Source: Ciona savignyi
Taxonomy: Eukaryota; Chordata; Ascidiacea; Phlebobranchia; Cionidae
Length of the DNA stretch: 64,000 bases
Assembly (NCBI GenBank): GCA_000149265.1
Contig: CH003228.1
Location: 1,405,693 to 1,469,692, forward strand
Reading direction: 5' to 3'
Below, piece by piece: positions 38,801 through 58,002 of the stretch. Every line of letters begins with the position of its first letter. Positions within the stretch are counted from its first letter, which is position 1. The notes beneath the pieces are model-generated. The model saw only the letters and a program-made list of their open reading frames with translations. It was not told where the DNA came from and made no database searches. The position numbers and the translations under genes are program-made.

Positions 38801-40889
38801 TGCTTTGATCGGCGGTTTGACCTAGGGTTACGTTGACCTAGTTTCAATACAGGACCACTGACGCACTCTCCCGCGCGCGTTTTTCCCATTACTAAGAACC
38901 AGCTAGAGGGAATAGTTGGCTAAACATTTTTTTGATCGGTTAACCGTTATAAGAATCTAGGTTCTTGCACAGCACTCCAGTGATACATACTATGTGTACA
39001 GTTAAATAAACAGTTGTAAGGGTGTACATTGCAAATAAAAAGTAACTTAAAAAATTTTTTTCGCGCTATCGCGCGAACGATTTTCTTTGCACTCCCGCCC
39101 ATTTGCAAAACTCTACGCCTATGGGTCGCATTATTAGTTTTGTATTAAAAGGTTAGTTTGGGGTTGACTCGCACTGAAAATCTAGGGATTTAAAAGGCCA
39201 TTACCCTAGCTTTTTTGCATCCTATTTTGTATTTTTTAAGGGCTTAATATAGAAGCGAGGTAAAATAATAGATAACAGATTCTTGAAAACTTTAATAAAT
39301 AACGACGTGTAAAAGCGTTTTCTCTCCCGACCAACGCGGAAAGGACCACGATCCTTAATAAACAGACTAACGGTCTTCTCTTTTATGTCAATCGTGGCCG
39401 CCGTGGTTCGCACAAGTCATCAAGAAAGACAGAAAAACTTTTTCTTTTCTAAAGCGCAGTAACCACAGCCAGGAAGAATCAACATAATATATTTTAGAAT
39501 TAGCAATTTGTGGTTTTCACTCTAATTCGATTGCCAACAAATCTACTATAAACCGAGGTTTTAATTTACAATCATTAATACAAGTCTTATTATAATCTCC
39601 CCTAAATTGAAATGCATACTATTTCGTGTTAAAATCAGATCATATGCACGAGTGCGCGTCACCTGCTAACTTGAAGCCTGTGAGCGATGCTAAGTGCATG
39701 TACGCAAGCGCAGACCATACGATTTTCATGAACACCTTGCATTAGCCGAAAACTTTTAATTTTGTTCCAATTTGGTGGCGATTTGCACTTATGTCGAGCG
39801 GATTGGTCCCATCTATGTTTTTTTTAAATATTAGGAAAAAAGTTGCCACCTATAGACAAGTATATTCGGTATATCTAATACCGAGCTGGATAGGGCGACA
39901 CGGAACAGTGCCAGACCTCATTTAGCCTCAATGGAATCCTTTTCTGTTTACCGCTTTCTCTGTATTCTTGGTAATTTATTAAAAAGCGTCAATTCAGAAG
40001 AGAGTGAGCGCTGCACTCACTTACTTCATACCTTAGCTTCTCTTACGCCACCGTTGGCCGAAATATTTTTGCTTTGTCCAAGTAAATTTCCTGATTTATC
40101 GATTTAAGCTGTTGGTGATTGTTATATAAGTTTGTCTAATACTCCAAGTGTCGGTGAGAACGCGTTAAAAACGATTTTTAACAGGTCCTGTTACTGTCCG
40201 ATCTGGAACGTCATTATTTCTTGGGTTGATTGTACAATGTGCACTGATTGTTAATAAAGGAATTCGCGAAAACGAATTTAAAAAAGAATTTTATTAAATT
40301 TATAATCGTAACGGCGTACGGTAGGTTAATTTAAATACGGATGATTTTAAGCGCACGTGTTACCTTGTCCAATCCTACTTTTTATCGTAAGAATCGGCGC
40401 CGCCCGATCAAAGCAAATATGCCGACATCAGCTGCGGTGGGCATCACGTGAGGTCCAGCATTGCAGCTAAACTTACAACGAAAGGCGCATCTAAGTTTAA
40501 CCGTGCGAAAAGACATCCGTAATCATTTAAATTTGCGACAACGTACCTTCACAATTATTTACGCGGTAACCACGCATGCGTCGTTACGTAAGGTATAAAT
40601 AAAGGGCCAACATGTTCAATTTTTTGGCCGCACTCCCAGACTTTTGAAAAACTTGGCGCCTATGGAGGCACCCCAAAAATAACATATATTAATGTTTAGT
40701 TACACAATAAGAAGTAAACTATTACCCAAAATCTGCGTCGGTGGATTTGAAGAAAAACTTGAAATTTGATTTCTTTATAGCAGCTTTAAAATCGCCGAGT
40801 GTAATAGAGTTTGGAGCAAGGTTGATCTTGCTAACATAGGGAGTTTGCTCATTTTCCAAATAATAAACTATTTTTGTTTCTTCAGACAT
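35809..40889 (-). CDS. DIX-domain-only protein, Dishevelled-like (115 aa, 3 exons)
   Basis: Exons 40889-40726, 36802-36733, 35922-35809, phases consistent. Residues 4-80 are a DIX domain of Dishevelled type: ETKIVYYLENEQTPY, ITLGDFKAAI, FFFKSTDADFGVVKEEV and the final strand NRIVAW. DIX domains polymerise head to tail and drive Wnt signalosome and destruction-complex assembly (Dishevelled, Axin, DIXDC1). Here the chain ends after a further 35 polar residues, with no PDZ, DEP or coiled-coil part. A donor-like GTAAGA in the last exon (after VASIN) could splice onward, but only about 400 bp separate it from TMEM214 on the same strand and I see no further exon there. It may be a dominant or modulatory DIX protein, or a truncated Dishevelled duplicate. 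Intron 1 is about 3.9 kb, nearly filled by hAT-like elements; intron 2 holds a SINE. Confidence 0.8.
35999..36294 (-). mobile_element. Full-length SINE in DIX-gene intron 2
   Basis: TATCC-type tail (AGGATAGGATGGGATATTCA on the + strand), body words CCCATGAATGGGAAAACCAA and ACCTCGCGCCCACCG, CTAGCTAGTGACCAG and the tRNA-like head at the right end. Confidence 0.8.
37701..39123. mobile_element. Inner hAT-like element (1.42 kb) nested in the outer one
   Basis: Left end CACTGGCGTAGAGT and right end ACTCTACGCCTATG are imperfect inverted repeats (12 of 14), flanked by an exact 8-bp duplication GGTCGCAT (37693-37700 and 39124-39131). Subterminal GGGAGTGCGGCGCACTCCC is palindromic. It carries a tandem array of about 52-bp units and no recognisable transposase. 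Confidence 0.85.
38141..38455. repeat. Tandem array of about six 52-bp units inside the inner hAT element
   Basis: Units start with CTTCACGTAACAT or TTTCACGTAACAT near 38141, 38195, 38249, 38293, 38345 and 38398 and contain AATGACATTGAAATAGTC. The first units are the most divergent and the central ones nearly identical. Confidence 0.85.
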
Positions 40890-41141
40890 CTTTTTTCGTA
40901 TAGGTAGTGTTCGAGTCTTAACATAGGATGTGGCAAATAATCACATTGATCAAGATATTTCCATTAAAAGCTTATAAAACCAGGTTACCAGCTGTAAAAC
41001 AAAAAAGACTATCCCAAAATAAAGAATTAAAACAGTTTCTTGCAATAGGTAGTTGAGGTGTAACGTGTAAGGTGTATGCGGTATAATAAACACAGCAATA
41101 CATAAAACCGATTGGCTTGGTGGGTTATTGTGCTGCATTTC

Positions 41142-41316
41142 TGGATTTATTGGTTCTACCAAATTAAAGGGACGTCTGCATCATACACAACACATTGCAA
41201 TAGCTTTGGTAACCAGACGGTGTGCACAAGGTGATCTGACGCTTACCTAGGTGTTATCTCCACCTGCGTTTTCCCATTCACAGGGATAAACATGAATATT
41301 CTATCCATCCTATATT
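41142..41316 (+). mobile_element. 5'-truncated SINE
   Basis: Begins in the body (GGATTTATTGGTTCTACCAA), continues with CACAACACATTGCAATAGC and GGTGATCTGACG, and ends with GTTTTCCCATTCACAGGGAT and a TATCC-like tail. The tRNA-like head is absent. Confidence 0.75.
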
Positions 41317-42448
41317 ACCATTCTGATAAAATAAATCATACCCAATGATGGTTTCTGTATATCTTAAAATAGTAATCGTTTCTGAGATCGTTATCTTGAA
41401 AAAAATAGTTTAAAGCAATTTAGCAGCATGTCTGGACAACAATTTGCTGACAAATTTCTCATCTCTTTAATATGTTCCTGGATGGGAATCTAAAAAATGC
41501 TATATCGTATGCAATGAGCTCTCCATATGCAAAGTATTCTTGGAAATATAACGCTCCATGAGTATATCAATTTATATGTAACATTAGCATACCATCAATA
41601 GTGCTTTATTAATTAGTCTAAAAGTCTAGGTTTAAATTATAGCGCAAGAAAAGAAAGATGTAGGTAAACTTCACACTAAAATAAAGATTGGGCATAGTTT
41701 TGAGGCGGGATTAGAATTAGTTTCTATAGTTTTAATAAGCATTTTACCACCTTTCTTATTTTCCTCCTTTAGGTGTTGTTAATTCTCATATTCTAGTTAG
41801 TTTTGTCGAATTAGTTTCGGTAAACATAAGTCATAACAATAAGACACATCGCATGTAGCATAATTCGCTTAAATCAAGGTGTAATGTGTGTTTAAACAAT
41901 TGTCAGTGTGTAGGCCTACTGTATACAATATGACTTTATTATCATTTTTCCCAGACGATAAAGCTATGCCACTAACTCTAGAACTCCCAATAACTTCCTC
42001 TTACATGATTATCAAACTTCGTCGCTGTGAGACAAAACGTATAGCGCCGTAGCGCATATAATAATTATTATCGTTGTGGCCTGCTAACAGTGTAACGGCT
42101 AATACTGTAGCAGAATATTATTGTTGAAACCGAAATTTTGAAGACTGAGAGTTTTAACGCTTTTAAGACATACGATTTATACTTTAGCGCTGAGAGGTCG
42201 ATATTTTACCGCTCAACGAGTAAAGTGCAGAGAACAATTTATTACTGCAAGACAATCGTTTTAACGTGGCAATTAGCCAAGAACTGTGTATATCGCCTTC
42301 ACCTGTACATACGACTTATTCCCAGCGTTGTATGTTTGCTGTGCTCGTGTGTGAACAAGAATAAAATCAACCTTCCGTGACGGAGATTGGCTGGAGTCAT
42401 TTCGGAGTCTCAGTGGCCAGGGAGCTTCAGGACCATTCTAGTGCTAGT

Positions 42449-42494
42449 CCAACGACATATAATAAGGCCCCTTTACCTTATTATATGTCGTTGG
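42449..42494. repeat. Perfect 19-bp inverted repeat with 8-nt loop
   Basis: CCAACGACATATAATAAGG (42449-42467), loop CCCCTTTA, then its exact complement at 42476-42494. The word ATAAGGCCCCTTTACC recurs about 60 bp further on. Confidence 0.9.
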
Positions 42495-42864
42495 CTAGTC
42501 ATAGGCGCTAATTAAGCCCCGAAGCCCCACCATAAGGCCCCTTTACCCCACAGCTCCAGAAATCCGGTAATTTAGAAACGGTATTATAAGCGAATAATGC
42601 ATAATGACAATATCCATTTCACCACAGGTATAAAAAAGAAGCCTATTGTTAATCTTGTGTTAATCTTGGTATGCACTTAACACTAAATTGTGATCCGTGT
42701 AAAACATTAGTCTGATACTACTCGATCTTAGTTTTTGAATCCCTAATTATGATCCGTGAACCGAGATTGGTTCGATCCGAGTTTATAAGTACGACACAGT
42801 AACTAGTTGATTTCTATGTGGCACAGGATATAAAGAGCGATATTACGATCGCTGAAGACAACTT

Positions 42865-43816
42865 TTATTTTTTGTGGGGAACTGAAACAACATTCTGAAT
42901 CATTTGGTTAATCTTCCGTGGATGTTCTATCTTTCCTGTAAACTGCTCGACGTAAGTGCTGGGTAGATACAGCACCACTGCTTCCTCGATGCAACGTACA
43001 GCAAATGGTTTCTCATTATTTGGTACTAATAGAGACAATTTATAAAACGATTTAGCTTATTGTATTATTTCGGTACAACAAAGGTTAAAACAATTACGGC
43101 TTTGATAATAAAATACATAAAAATATAAGTCTCACGTTTTATTAGAGAAGTAGCCTTTGACAACTTCTTTCTGAAGTCAAATTGCAACTGCAGGATACCA
43201 ACCAGTGTAAACATCCAAACAAATTTATAACTTTCACAATTATTCATCCCAACCACTGTATCACCGGCTTGAAATGTCATAAATTTTCCACGTAAAATAA
43301 GCTGAGTGACTTTTGCCGGTGACATTGCTGTTATAGCTGGAATCTTAGAAATACTTGTGGTTAATGACATTAATAAGATAGATTATTCATTTTATCAAAC
43401 GAGCGTTCGTCAGATTACATCTTACAGCACGGCAGCGCACGACAGCACTCTATCCAACTGAGCTAGAAATTAAAGCGAAACCCAAATTAAGTACAACGTT
43501 AACTTATACTTCACCTGTCGCAGTTGAACAATTAAAATCTGAAATATAAAATGGGGACATGAATTTATTGTTGTCCTACCCAAACTCAACTTAAAACAGA
43601 TTAACAACTTACTTCGTGTTGAAGAATTTGCCTAAATTTGTCGCCGATTTTTGATTTCTCTTTTACCATTGCTTCCCATAAAGTTCGATAGCTTTCCATG
43701 TATTTATAAGTTTCTTTGCAATTCTGCAAATAAGGCCGTGGTTTAAAGTTATTCCATGAAGCCACTTTTAATGAACTCGACAGATGAACACTAATTGCAA
43801 GTTTTTGCGACACATA

Positions 43817-43861
<45 letters not shown>

Positions 43862-46303
43862 GCATTGTAAGTGAACATTAAGCCTCGAGTGAGCGTATAT
43901 ACTCCAAACTCGCGTTTTATGCCTTATAAAGCACAGTTTGAAACAGAGTTTTATGAATTTACAGCCGTATATACATCGTATTACCGGTGAAATTATATAT
44001 GGTTTGAAATTGTGTGGCTATGGGTTTAACTAGGGAATATGTGTTAATCACTCTTACTTAAAAAGTGCAACCGTTTTAACTGAACCTAATAACAACTAGA
44101 GAGTGTCAACCACGTGTTATTCACCACCATTTTAAAACCTCTGTTAAGTGTACGGTATATTTTTCTGAATGCAGAAACGCCGGGTTCCCTGGCTACCTCA
44201 TCACCATCGGTATATCTTCAATAAACTGTATAAGGGTTCCCGAATTACCAATCCAAACTTGATATTTATATTTTATAGTGAATTTCAAGAAAAAGATTCG
44301 AATACCCCATGCCCACCATGAACCATTTTACAGGAAACCTCCCATCACTTAACCGCAATCAAAATCAGAAAATCCCACGAAATTGAAACATTCTGTAAGC
44401 CGGTATGGAAGTTACAACGAATAAAAACTTCCCTTGTCACGACAAACAGCAACGAAATGCAGAACTGCGGCACACTTATAGCCACGACGTGGTCCAATAG
44501 TAAACTATTTTGTCAATTAAAGAATATATAATTTATGTGGAATTAATTTTTATAAGTTGCCCTTACGGTGAAAAAAAATCGTTTGAAAGGGTACTAAGCC
44601 TGGAACATAAATAATAAGCCAACATTCACCTTGTATTCTTTGAATAAATTGACGGAAAGTGGGAGCACAAACGAAGGTTCAGTTGCAACCAGTGTAAGAG
44701 AAAACTGAGTTTGTGCAAAGGTGGATTCCTCTCCGATAACAAATGGGTATTTCTTTGCAGGCAAACATATGGTTTCATTTTGCTTATCGTCGCAGACCTT
44801 AAGGCTTATTTGTTTAATTATACTCAATATTGCAGAGTTGCATAACAAATATAATACAGCAGCTAGGCCTATGTTTTACATACCTTACAACACTGGCATT
44901 TGTCACAATTAGACGTGCCCACGGGCAGCGTACTAAACATTTTCCAGTGTCTCGTTAAAATAATTACACTAAATTTATTTTTTGCCCGCCCTTTAAATCC
45001 ACTAGGTTCAAGCAGCGTTCGTTAAATTTTAAAAACAAATAATCAAGACGGTATATACTGACGTCGATCATGTATAATGCTTCGGCTGACGGTCTGATGA
45101 TCAACCACTGAGACAATCGGTAGGACGAAAAATTAAAACAAATATCCCACCTGCCCTTGCACAGAATATAGAACCACGAAGCTGCTTCGCCCTTTTGCAT
45201 CAATTGGGCACCAGCTGGTAAAAACCAGAGCTGGCCCCATTTGAAATTTGCAACAAACGTCTCCAGATCTTTCCTAGGCCAGAATTCAAATAAACTTGTC
45301 TGGGGGTAGGTAATAAACACTTCATACATATGCCATAAAAATCGAACAAGTAAGCTGTGTAGGACTATAATATTCACCAAGTGAAGGGATTGGTACAGTT
45401 GTTCTACCAAACATAACTTTCCAGTTTCCGTTGAGGCGTTTACCCAAAATCGCTGTATCTCCTGACTCCACGGCACTTGTGATATCTTACCAGCTAGCTT
45501 TCGAAAAGGTGCTGCTGATACTTTTGCCAGGTGTGCACTAATTATAACAAGTCAGAGTTAAACTGAAATTATATAAACACAACTTTATAAGTAGGGTACC
45601 GGTCACCAGCAACGACTCCATCCATAGATGGCAAACCGGCCAAAGCTGAACGCAAACCGAACACGTCTCCTTTTCGTAGAATTGTAATTGTGTTGTCATC
45701 CTTTGAGCGTTTATCGTTGTATATAACTCGACACTGCCCATCTATAGAAAAATAAGGACTAAATCTATACAGTATGACATATGCTATAGGACCATATATG
45801 ACAAAAGTGCAACTTAGGCTACATTATAAAGGCTACCTACAAAGCACGCAGAAGTTTTAGTTCGAATTTTACCAATAACAATGAAGACGTTTAAAGAACA
45901 GACGCCTGCTTCCACAATAACTTTGTTTTGCTTCATTCGGACAATTGTAGAATGTGCACTGGAAAGAATATCATCAATATTTCTTGGTTCGCGACATTCG
46001 ACGTGGCGAAGAAGCGACCTATGTTGTTATTGATCAGAATATAAAAGTAGGGCTGGCATATTACTTAGGCAAATTTGTGCATATTGATACTACAGCATTA
46101 CTTTCTAATAAACTGTTTTGTAGGATCATTTTCTACTGGATCATTGTTTTCCTTTGAAGTTTCTACGCCATTTTCCTGGTGCCTTTCAAGTTCTGAATGA
46201 AACTTTGTAAAAGTTCCTTGGGGTATGCTTTACTACAACTGCAATATCACAAACATATATTACCTGGTGCGTCTTCTTTAATTGTCGATGAACAAGAGCC
46301 CAT
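42865..46303 (-). CDS. Protein with three degenerate cyclic-nucleotide-binding domains (440 aa, 10 exons)
   Basis: Exons in order: 46303-46264, 46192-46102, 45958-45873, 45741-45600, 45537-45378, 45299-45151, 44804-44630, 43723-43613, 43343-43136, 43025-42865; all phases fit. The start MGSCSST could be N-myristoylated at Gly2 and palmitoylated at Cys4 (inference). CNBD1 about 45-165 (KVIVEAG, FIVIDGQCRV, ITILRKGDVFG), CNBD2 about 174-281 (LMQKGEAASWFYILCKGSL, PFVIGEESTF), CNBD3 about 319-430 (FMTFQAGDTVV, VGILQLQF). The phosphate-binding cassette is eroded: FGLRSAL replaces FGE in domain 1 and no domain shows the usual Arg that binds the cyclic phosphate, so binding of cAMP or cGMP is doubtful. 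No kinase or channel segment is present. The exon 4 donor is ambiguous (GTACCC chosen for phase over GTGACC). Orthology unknown. Confidence 0.78.
43405..43470 (-). other. tRNA-like fragment in a CNBD-gene intron
   Basis: The minus strand reads TAGCTCAGTTGGATAGAGTG, a perfect tRNA D-arm / A-box, but the downstream part lacks a proper anticodon stem and GGTTCGAATCC-type B box. Probably a tRNA pseudogene or the head of an unrelated SINE. Confidence 0.5.
43816..43856. repeat. (TA)n microsatellite
   Basis: About 18 uninterrupted TA units in the intron upstream of CNBD-gene exon 8. Confidence 0.95.
44090..44200 (-). repeat. Interspersed repeat, copy B
   Basis: ACTAGAGAGTGTCAACCACG and TTCACCACCATTTT are the reverse complement of the segment at 11070-11115. 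Confidence 0.5.
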
Positions 46304-47194
46304 ATTTAAACCAACGCAAAATACAGATATTCTTTATCCAACAAATATAAAAAATATTCTTTTAAATAGCTTTCATGGGTTTTAATAGTTGTCATGACAT
46401 CTCTTTTTTATATTGTTTTGTGACGCTATATTGGTGAATCTAATAAGGTAAGCTTGCGGCACCGGAAAAGTTATTTACACATATTGACAATTGAAAGTCA
46501 AAAACCGTTATTAAATCGTTGCCATTAGTTAGTTACTAAAGTTAATTTTGCGTATGACATAATATAACCATAGAATATTAACTTACCTTCAGTAAACGAG
46601 TACTCAAGCGTGACCGTAACAATCGGTCGAGTTTGTTACCCTTCTATTTGTAAGTTAGTATTCTATGATATAACATATTTAATCAGAAACATAAGGGGTT
46701 GGTGGCGCCCGCGATACACCACTTTAGTTCTGCATCTGTGCACAATGTGATAGCTCCAGCGCAGACAACCGAGATGACCGAACAAAACAAACAAAAGGTC
46801 ATTGTTGATCTGGTTCCAGGCGAAGATCGTTTCGTTTAACACGGAAAAGCGAATTTTTATTTTCGACTTGGTTACTTAAGGCTTGATGTTTAACACACAT
46901 AGCAGTATAGTATGACCAATATTCGAACATGAGCTTAATTGTATAAGTACAGTTAGTCAGTAGTACCATAGCCTTTCGTATCTGCTTTGAGTATGACTGC
47001 TACCCACAGTACCCAGGTTTAATTACTAAAATTGCAGTATAGCCTAAATTTTGTGTTAAGGTTAAAGATTAAATATCTATTTTTTTGGTATTTTAGGGTA
47101 TTTGCTTTTGCCTGTAGAAGACGATCAAGAGTAATTTTGCCCGTATCTCTTCAACAATTTTCTGTGCAAACTTGAACCCTACTGAAATCTTAAA
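46304..47194. promoter_or_regulatory. Divergent intergenic region between the CNBD and SNX genes
   Basis: About 0.9 kb separates two head-to-head start codons, so it probably holds both promoters. It contains a 20-codon upstream open frame starting MTEQNKQKVIV at 46771. No TATA box stands out. Confidence 0.4.
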
Positions 47195-56435
<9,241 letters not shown>

Positions 56436-57145
56436 TACCTTAGAACAAGTTGATTTCCAACAATTTTATCTTGACTGCTCTTTTACCGCCTGCTATAACT
56501 CAAACCACAAGAAGATGTCAGTTGCGATGTTGCAGCTCAAATTATCTGTGATTGGAAGAATCCATTCTAATATGTTTTGTGTAATTTTAATACATTGCTT
56601 TTTGCTTTTTTTAATTTGCTGGAAGGATTGATTGTTTTCATCTTGTTCTTTATGTTTTAAAAGTGAAATATCTGTTTTAGAATGTTTCGGTAGCTTATTA
56701 ATTAGATCATTTACCTCCAATTCATGATTTTAATTTGTTTCTTCAAATCTGTTACATTGAACTCCTTAAGCATTTTGTACAGATGATGCAATTATCTTTC
56801 ATTTAATGTTAAATGGAAAGTATTATCATGATCCGTGCCAGTAAGTTCCAAAATCCAGTGTTTATGTGATATTTTAATGCTAGTTAAATCTATAAATATT
56901 ATGATTTGCAGTGTTAAGTGCACTCTGGGCAATAGTAGTGCGTCCGTACTTTGCAGTTATATACAACCGAATAATCGCAACGGAAATAATATCCCATACC
57001 ATTCATCACACTTAGCATGTAGATTACACACGAGTTTTGCAGTATTTATTTTCAGTGATTAAAATTTTTAAATGAATGTTTGATTGCTTGCTTGCCCCCA
57101 TACGCTCCCTTGTCGTGCAATACCCATATTATGTGTGTCGAACTA
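56436..57145. other. 3' flank of the SNX gene
   Basis: AT-rich. A minus-strand open frame (56493-56720) is lysine-rich, as expected by chance from T-rich DNA, and has no ATG start. No clear gene. Confidence 0.4.
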
Positions 57146-57402
57146 TTAAAATTTATCGATTCGTTTTTTCTTGGCTCGTTTTCTCCGCAACAAAATTTCT
57201 CGTCTAAAAGTTCTTGATGTTTTTACAAATTCAATCTGAAGAGCTGCGCACTTTCTGGAGATTTCCAAAACTTGATCAGATTTTTTAGGTTTTATTAATA
57301 TTTAAGCGAATCACAGCATGGCATTAACCTCGTTGACCAACAGAACGACAGAGTACTTACTTTCGCATTACCCGACTCCCGATCAATCGAGCTGTTAGAC
57401 AT
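57146..57402 (-). CDS. Possible small basic protein (about 43 aa, 2 exons), uncertain
   Basis: An ATG at 57402 opens MSNSSIDRESGNAK, ending at a consensus donor GTAAGT (exon 57402-57361). An in-phase acceptor (GCTCTTCAG) then gives IEFVKTSRTFRREILLRR and a basic tail …KKKRIDKF to TAA at 57146-57148. The second frame is open further upstream (…DQVLEISRKCAALQ), so the true exon border may differ. CCAAT-like words lie upstream at 57440-57490, and the gene would be divergent from the glutamate receptor. No family recognised. Confidence 0.3.
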
Positions 57403-58002
57403 TCTTCTCCAAACGCATTAAAACTTACCAGGTTTGATTTTCCTGCTATTGGATTTCGATTAGTGGCTTCTCTGCGTTTTGCCAATAGCAAATCGATCAC
57501 CCAAGAGAAACTGCATTATTTTAGTCACTTCGCCACACACGTTTTCCACTCAATTTGCGGGTGGCTGTCACAGGCAAGGCAAGGTAAAGTGCTGACATAA
57601 TATAGAGGACTTTATAAAGTTTCGATAATTTTGCAGCCATCCGCATTGTACGCATCGCTCTCACTTAGCTCTTAGCGTGCGGATATTTTTTAGGTGAAAC
57701 GTCACTCGGAAGATAATTTTTTAACCTTGGGGCACTCTTTGACGTCATAGTAGAACATTTAATTTAAAAAGGTCTTCCAGGTGATATTTAAATTGCGCGT
57801 TTAGCTTCCGTAGCTTACACGGATCAGCTGTGGTGAGAGTAACGCAACCGTAACTCAGTTTTGTTTCCTTTTTAATTATATAGCGACAACAGCGTTCTGT
57901 AACTATAATTCCGTCAAATTTTGTTTCATGTTCATTTTTTTTAAACTGACGTTATGGCCATATTATTTATTATAATTTAATGGCATTACAGTATTTCAGG
58001 GC
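57403..58002. promoter_or_regulatory. 5' flank of the glutamate receptor gene
   Basis: About 600 bp holding the receptor's promoter and 5' UTR, shared with the possible small minus-strand gene. CCAAT/ATTGG words at 57440-57490; no TATA box recognised. Confidence 0.35.

Larger units (their letters stand above)
37097..40664. mobile_element. Outer hAT-like element (3.57 kb) in DIX-gene intron 1
   Basis: Left end CATTGTCGCCAAGT; right end, read on the other strand, CATAGGCGCCAAGT (12 of 14 match). Flanking 8-mers GATGCACC (37089-37096) and GAGGCACC (40665-40672) match at 7 of 8, as expected of an old hAT insertion. Both ends have palindromic GGGAGTGC..GCACTCCC words close by. No transposase frame was seen. 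A second element is inserted within it. Confidence 0.7.
40890..42864. other. Intergenic region between DIX and CNBD genes
   Basis: Holds a truncated SINE (41142-41316) and a perfect hairpin (42449-42494). No gene seen; the open frame 42138-42380 has no family features. Confidence 0.4.

Noticed and set aside
42138-42380. Possible solo LTR or 80-aa gene
   Set aside because: An AATAAA is present but no paired LTR ends, target duplication or domain could be shown.
56493-56720. Lysine-rich minus-strand open frame in the SNX 3' flank
   Set aside because: No ATG; composition expected from T-rich DNA; no upstream exon joins in phase.
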